Source: Methanosphaera sp. rholeuAM74
GTDB taxonomy: Archaea; Methanobacteriota; Methanobacteria; Methanobacteriales; Methanobacteriaceae
Length of the DNA stretch: 8,817 nt
Direction of reading: 5' to 3'
Assembly: GCA_003266075.1 (NCBI GenBank)
Contig: MUZZ01000190.1
Coordinates: 1-8,817, forward strand
The notes beneath the pieces were generated by a model that saw nothing but the letters and a program-made list of their open reading frames with translations, did no database searches and was not told where the DNA came from. The position numbers and the translations under genes were made by a program. How positions within the stretch are numbered: position 1 is the first letter of the stretch; every line of letters begins with the position of its first letter. Below, piece after piece: positions 6,298 to 8,817 of the stretch.

Positions 6298-7242
6298 ATG
6301 GAAATTTATATAATATGGATACTTGCTTTCATACTTACATTACTCTTAACAACCATATTCACAGTTTTATTCACAAAGATAAAAGGGAATCTCTATGAAA
6401 ATGTTAGGGGTGGAATTCCAAGGGGTGTTGGACTAGCACCATACCTTGTGATGGTTTTACTATTTCCACAGCCTTACAGATATCTGATAGCAATTATTGG
6501 TTTAATGGCATTTATTGATGATGTCATTGGTCGCAGGAAGATTACAGCATACCTAGAGATAGGTCAATTACTAAGGGGATTGGGAATCTTAATCGTGATG
6601 CTCGGTGGATACTATATATTCGGACCAGTTGCAATATTAGTAGCATTAATGGTACAGATATTCAACATTGCAGATATGGAGCCTGGAACAGCAGGCATAG
6701 TTGTAATTATAATGTCATTCGTATCATTTGTAATACTTGCACTATTGAACTCTTCATCATACTATATGGCTGTACTGTTACTAGTGATATGTCTTGGTTA
6801 CATCTCACAGGACTATTCAGGTTACATAATGATGGGTGAAGTCGGAAATCATTCATTCGCAGTAGCACTTGGTATATGTCTAGCAAGTGTTTCATCAGTA
6901 ATAGCTAAGTTGCTTGCACCACAACACTTCTATCTCGTAGAATTCATAGTGATGTTGTGTCTATTCCTAATAACTGCAATGATTATAGCAAAATTACGTA
7001 CACAAACGTTAACATATTATCTTGAAAGGTACTTACACATACAAAATCCGACATTCGGCGACTTTGTAATGGATGTTCTAACAGGTGGTGGACTAGGAGA
7101 TTTATGTAGAAAGTTAATCCTAGAAGACAGACAGATAACTGTTAACAATCCAACCCTTATCAAATTAGGTGCAAGACGATTAGTGTACAATCCAGTTAAG
7201 GCATTACCTAGTAATGAAGGCAGCACACTATCCAAAAATTAA
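6298..7242 (+). CDS. MraY/WecA-type polyprenyl-phosphate phosphoglycosyltransferase (pseudomurein-type)
   Basis: A 314-residue multi-pass membrane protein, with about nine to ten hydrophobic segments between residues 3 and 232 and a soluble tail from about 233. Family marks: a cytoplasmic loop RGGIPRGVGLAPY at 37-49 (compare the GxPxMGG loop of MraY), IDDVIGRRK at 73-81 carrying the Asp-Asp pair at 74-75, NIAD at 123-126 corresponding to the NxxD metal-binding block, and MGEVGNHSF at 179-187 where MraY has GDVGSL. Such enzymes move a sugar-1-phosphate from a UDP-sugar to a polyprenyl phosphate at the inner face of the membrane. In a pseudomurein-walled archaeon, and near a MurG-like gene, a role in the lipid-linked step of wall synthesis is the best inference. 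Start chosen from the GGTGA site. Odd points: MEPG follows NIAD instead of GLDG, Glu replaces the Asp of GDVG, and the last ~80 residues are a hydrophilic extension. AglH-like N-glycosylation is the main alternative. Confidence 0.82.
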   Translation: MEIYIIWILAFILTLLLTTIFTVLFTKIKGNLYENVRGGIPRGVGLAPYLVMVLLFPQPYRYLIAIIGLMAFIDDVIGRRKITAYLEIGQLLRGLGILIVMLGGYYIFGPVAILVALMVQIFNIADMEPGTAGIVVIIMSFVSFVILALLNSSSYYMAVLLLVICLGYISQDYSGYIMMGEVGNHSFAVALGICLASVSSVIAKLLAPQHFYLVEFIVMLCLFLITAMIIAKLRTQTLTYYLERYLHIQNPTFGDFVMDVLTGGGLGDLCRKLILEDRQITVNNPTLIKLGARRLVYNPVKALPSNEGSTLSKN

Positions 7243-7244
7243 AA

Positions 7245-7272
7245 TTTTTTTATTATTTTTTAATCTTTTTTT
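7245..7272 (+). terminator. Oligo-T terminator of the MraY-like gene
   Basis: Three T-runs of six to seven bases (7245-7251, 7256-7261, 7266-7272) begin two bases after the stop codon, without a stem. Clustered T-runs are the usual archaeal terminator. Confidence 0.65.
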
Positions 7273-7300
7273 AAGCACATCTTTTTTAATTATCAAAACA

Positions 7301-7308
7301 TTTATATA
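7301..7308 (+). promoter_or_regulatory. Strong TATA box far upstream of the ferredoxin-like gene
   Basis: TTTATATA with a second TTATATAG just behind it. Transcription would start near 7333, leaving about 245 bases before the ATG at 7580. No closer TATA element of similar quality is visible, so either the ferredoxin-like gene has a long leader or a separate small RNA is made here. Confidence 0.5.
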
Positions 7309-7493
7309 TAGTTATATAGTATACATTTCTTTAGAAAAATATGTTGATGAACATTTACTAAAGATATAAACGTATGCGTTCAAAAAACCAATGAAACATA
7401 TTTCATAGCTAAATTACAACATATTAACACAGGAATTGGAACCTGTCGAACCGAAGACAATAATAAAATGTATGATATGGGCGTTATACAATG

Positions 7494-7567
7494 ATATTTA
7501 TTATTTAACTCAACGGTTCATCTTAAAAACACAATAAATAGTTTATTATTTCAATATTTATTATTTA
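7494..7567 (+). repeat. 14-base direct repeat, 60 bases apart
   Basis: ATATTTATTATTTA occurs at 7494-7507 and again at 7554-7567, the second copy running into the ribosome binding site of the ferredoxin-like gene. It is a low-complexity AT sequence, so chance or slippage is possible. A duplicated leader segment or paired operator sites are the alternatives. Confidence 0.4.
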
Positions 7568-7572
7568 GGGAG
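7567..7572 (+). promoter_or_regulatory. Ribosome binding site of the ferredoxin-like gene
   Basis: AGGGAG, 7 bases before the ATG at 7580. It supports the assigned start. Confidence 0.7.
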
Positions 7573-7579
7573 TAATACA

Positions 7580-7813
7580 ATGTATGAAGTGATATTAGAA
7601 CGGGAAGAGTGTATGATGTGTGGAAACTGCGTCGAACTAGATGATTATCTATTCACATTTGATGATGATGATAGGGCAACATTAATAGGTTCAGAACGTG
7701 AAGACGACGTTGACGAACTAGAAGTAGATGACATCGAAGTATACAAAGAAGCAGCAGCCATATGCTCAGCAGAATGTATAGAAGTACTCGATGATGAAGG
7801 AAATCCAGTATAA
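7580..7813 (+). CDS. Small, very acidic ferredoxin-like [4Fe-4S] protein
   Basis: A 77-residue protein with CxxCxxC at 11-17 (CMMCGNC) and a C-terminal CSAEC at 62-66. Cys 11, 14, 17 and 62 are in the right order to hold one [4Fe-4S] cluster as in single-cluster ferredoxins. The residue after the fourth ligand is Ser where Pro is usual, and Cys66 is a fifth cysteine with no partner for a second cluster. By count, 27 residues are Asp or Glu and only 4 are Lys or Arg, with clusters at 28-31 and 39-53. It would be a cytosolic electron carrier or a partner protein for an iron-sulfur enzyme; the partner is not evident. The gene stands alone: T-runs precede and follow it, and it has a good Shine-Dalgarno site. 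Its position between two wall-type genes may or may not mean a shared job. Confidence 0.85.
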   Translation: MYEVILEREECMMCGNCVELDDYLFTFDDDDRATLIGSEREDDVDELEVDDIEVYKEAAAICSAECIEVLDDEGNPV

Positions 7814-7853
7814 AATACAAAATCATCCTAAAACTTCCCCACCAAAATATATC

Positions 7854-7860
7854 TTTTTTT
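7854..7860 (+). terminator. Oligo-T terminator of the ferredoxin-like gene
   Basis: A run of seven T's about 40 bases past the stop codon, without a stem. Directly before it, AAAATATAT (7844-7852) could be a weak TATA element for the MurG-like gene. Confidence 0.5.
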
Positions 7861-7889
7861 CAAAAATTTCATTAAGTATTAAACACAAA

Positions 7890-7915
7890 AATTCTATCAG
7901 ACAACTAATAGAATT
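7890..7915 (+). promoter_or_regulatory. Hairpin in the leader of the MurG-like gene
   Basis: AATTCTAT (7890-7897) and ATAGAATT (7908-7915) form a perfect 8-bp inverted repeat with a 10-base loop, ending 12 bases before the GGTGA ribosome site at 7928-7932. No T-run follows, so it is not a terminator. It could be an operator or an mRNA stem near the start, or chance in AT-rich DNA. Confidence 0.35.
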
Positions 7916-7936
7916 ATCTCAAAAAATGGTGAACAT

Positions 7937-8817
7937 ATGAAATTATTAATTTTTGTAACTGGAAGAGGAACAGGCGGCGACGCAGTAACAGCATACAACA
8001 TCAAACAAAAGCTACAAGAAAAAGATGTTGAAACAAAAATTGTTTTAGACCCAAGTGCACCAGGATACTACTTTAAAAAACGTAACATCGAATGGTTAAA
8101 ATCAGAAATACCAGCAGCAGGTGGACATGCGGCATCCAAGAAAACATTACTCAAAGCAGCAATAAAAACATTAAAAGCATCGTTTAAGGCATCACGACTA
8201 ATAAAAAACCAAAAAGCGGACGGAGTAGTGGCAATAATCGGTGGAGGAACAGTCATAGGTTCTTTAGCAGCTAAATTTGCAAAAGTACCTGCAGTAGGTG
8301 TCGTAGCCACACCAACTGATACAAAAATATCACTAAAATTAAATCCAACCTTATTATTACCCGAATCACCATATTACACAAAAGAGGACATACAATCAAA
8401 GTATGATTTTCTAAAAGTATATTCACCTATAAAGGATGATATAATTCACGGAGATAAAAATAACATAATAGACAAGTTACCAGATAATTATAATCCAGAA
8501 AATCAATCAGTACTATTCTCATCTGGTTCAACACTATTTGATGGCATGGCCGACGCTGTAAGAAGGTATGCTGAAGAAAATGACGATGTGAACATATTCC
8601 TAGTGGGAGATCCACTAAATGACTATGTAAGAGAAACTATTAAACATCCCAACATAATCAACCTAGGTTATATCAACTATATCAATGACTTATATGATTT
8701 AATTGACTTGGCCATAACAACTGATGACGGATTAACATTACACGAACTAATAGCATGTCGATTGCCAATAGTTGTAGTTATAGGTGTGAAATATGGTAGA
8801 TACCATAACCTTTCAAG
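7937..8817 (+). CDS. MurG-like family 28 glycosyltransferase, N-terminal 293 residues (cut by right edge)
   Basis: A GT-B fold enzyme running off the window. It starts with a Rossmann strand and glycine loop, LLIFVTGRGTGGD at 3-15, equivalent to the GxGGH loop of MurG, but with Asp in place of His. A second glycine-rich segment, IIGGGTVIGSLAA at 100-112, sits where MurG has its GGY..GP acceptor-side loop. The C-terminal half has the donor site: TTDDGLTLHELIA at 261-273, whose Glu270 lines up with the ribose-binding Glu of E. coli MurG, then GRYHNLS at 287-293. MurG adds GlcNAc to a lipid-linked precursor on the cytosolic membrane face. Here the acceptor is more likely a pseudomurein or other glycan precursor. 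The start ATG has GGTGA 4 bases upstream, like the MraY-like gene. Between residues 165 and 190 is a polar linker joining the two halves. No transmembrane segment is evident. Confidence 0.85.
   Translation, partial: MKLLIFVTGRGTGGDAVTAYNIKQKLQEKDVETKIVLDPSAPGYYFKKRNIEWLKSEIPAAGGHAASKKTLLKAAIKTLKASFKASRLIKNQKADGVVAIIGGGTVIGSLAAKFAKVPAVGVVATPTDTKISLKLNPTLLLPESPYYTKEDIQSKYDFLKVYSPIKDDIIHGDKNNIIDKLPDNYNPENQSVLFSSGSTLFDGMADAVRRYAEENDDVNIFLVGDPLNDYVRETIKHPNIINLGYINYINDLYDLIDLAITTDDGLTLHELIACRLPIVVVIGVKYGRYHNLS

Larger units (their letters stand above)
7333..7579 (+). other. Long leader or unannotated transcript before the ferredoxin-like gene
   Basis: About 245 bases with no supportable gene. Visible pieces: a small hairpin ACAGG/CCTGT at about 7431-7445; CGGTTCATC at 7514-7522, which can pair with GATGAAC at 7346-7352 or, alternatively, GAACCG at 7448-7453; a 14-base direct repeat; and a 47-codon open frame without a start codon at 7351-7491 whose translation looks protein-like. 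The frame in the preceding 40 bases is also open in another phase, so a decayed, frameshifted gene is possible. A structured leader is the alternative. Neither is shown. Confidence 0.35.

Noticed and set aside
7345..7350. TGATGA as the C box of a C/D-box guide RNA
   Set aside because: No CTGA D box follows at a usable distance, and no D'/C' pair is visible.
7436..7460. T-arm-like sequence (GGTTCGAC on the minus strand) suggesting a tRNA
   Set aside because: No flanking T-stem, anticodon arm or acceptor stem can be formed around it.
7472..7537. 21-codon frame (starting MIWALYNDIYYL)
   Set aside because: Too short, with no ribosome site, and it overlaps other equally open phases.

Overview
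The window comes from a very AT-rich archaeon. Genes are preceded by TATA boxes of the TTTATATA / TATATAAA type and by Shine-Dalgarno sites GGTGA, AGGTGA or GGAGG, and they are followed by oligo-T runs. The content (archaeal Cdc48, archaeal Pelota, a methanogen-type TyrA, and MraY-like and MurG-like enzymes without bacterial peptidoglycan genes) points to a pseudomurein-walled methanogen of the Methanobacteriales. Composition and the family 8 glycosyltransferase suggest something close to Methanosphaera. The genus is an inference.

Layout, left to right. (1) 2-493, plus strand: the 3' end of a GT8 glycosyltransferase that begins outside the window. (2) 557-2749, minus: cdc48, an AAA+ unfoldase, with its own promoter and a hairpin plus T8 terminator. 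(3) 2765-3212: an AT-rich gap with the cdc48 promoter and the tyrA terminator. (4) 3213-4544, minus: tyrA (prephenate dehydrogenase), downstream of (5) 4580-4888, minus, a 102-residue conserved-looking protein of unknown function; the two are probably one operon. (6) 4889-5039: two back-to-back promoters. (7) 5040-6095, plus: pelA, the ribosome-rescue factor aPelota. (8) 6298-7242, plus: a multi-pass MraY/WecA-type phosphoglycosyltransferase. (9) 7243-7579: a long non-coding gap with a strong TATA box far upstream of the next gene. (10) 7580-7813, plus: a very acidic 77-residue ferredoxin-like protein. (11) 7937-8817, plus: a MurG-like GT28 glycosyltransferase cut by the right edge.

The left and centre carry housekeeping functions: protein unfolding, tyrosine synthesis and mRNA surveillance. 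The right third looks like cell-wall biosynthesis. An MraY-like enzyme would load a sugar phosphate onto a polyprenyl carrier and a MurG-like enzyme would add to it, and both carry changes at motifs that are catalytic in the bacterial enzymes. The acidic ferredoxin-like protein between them, and the unexplained 250-base leader in front of it, are the least explained parts of the window. No rRNA, tRNA, CRISPR array, insertion sequence or prophage gene was seen.
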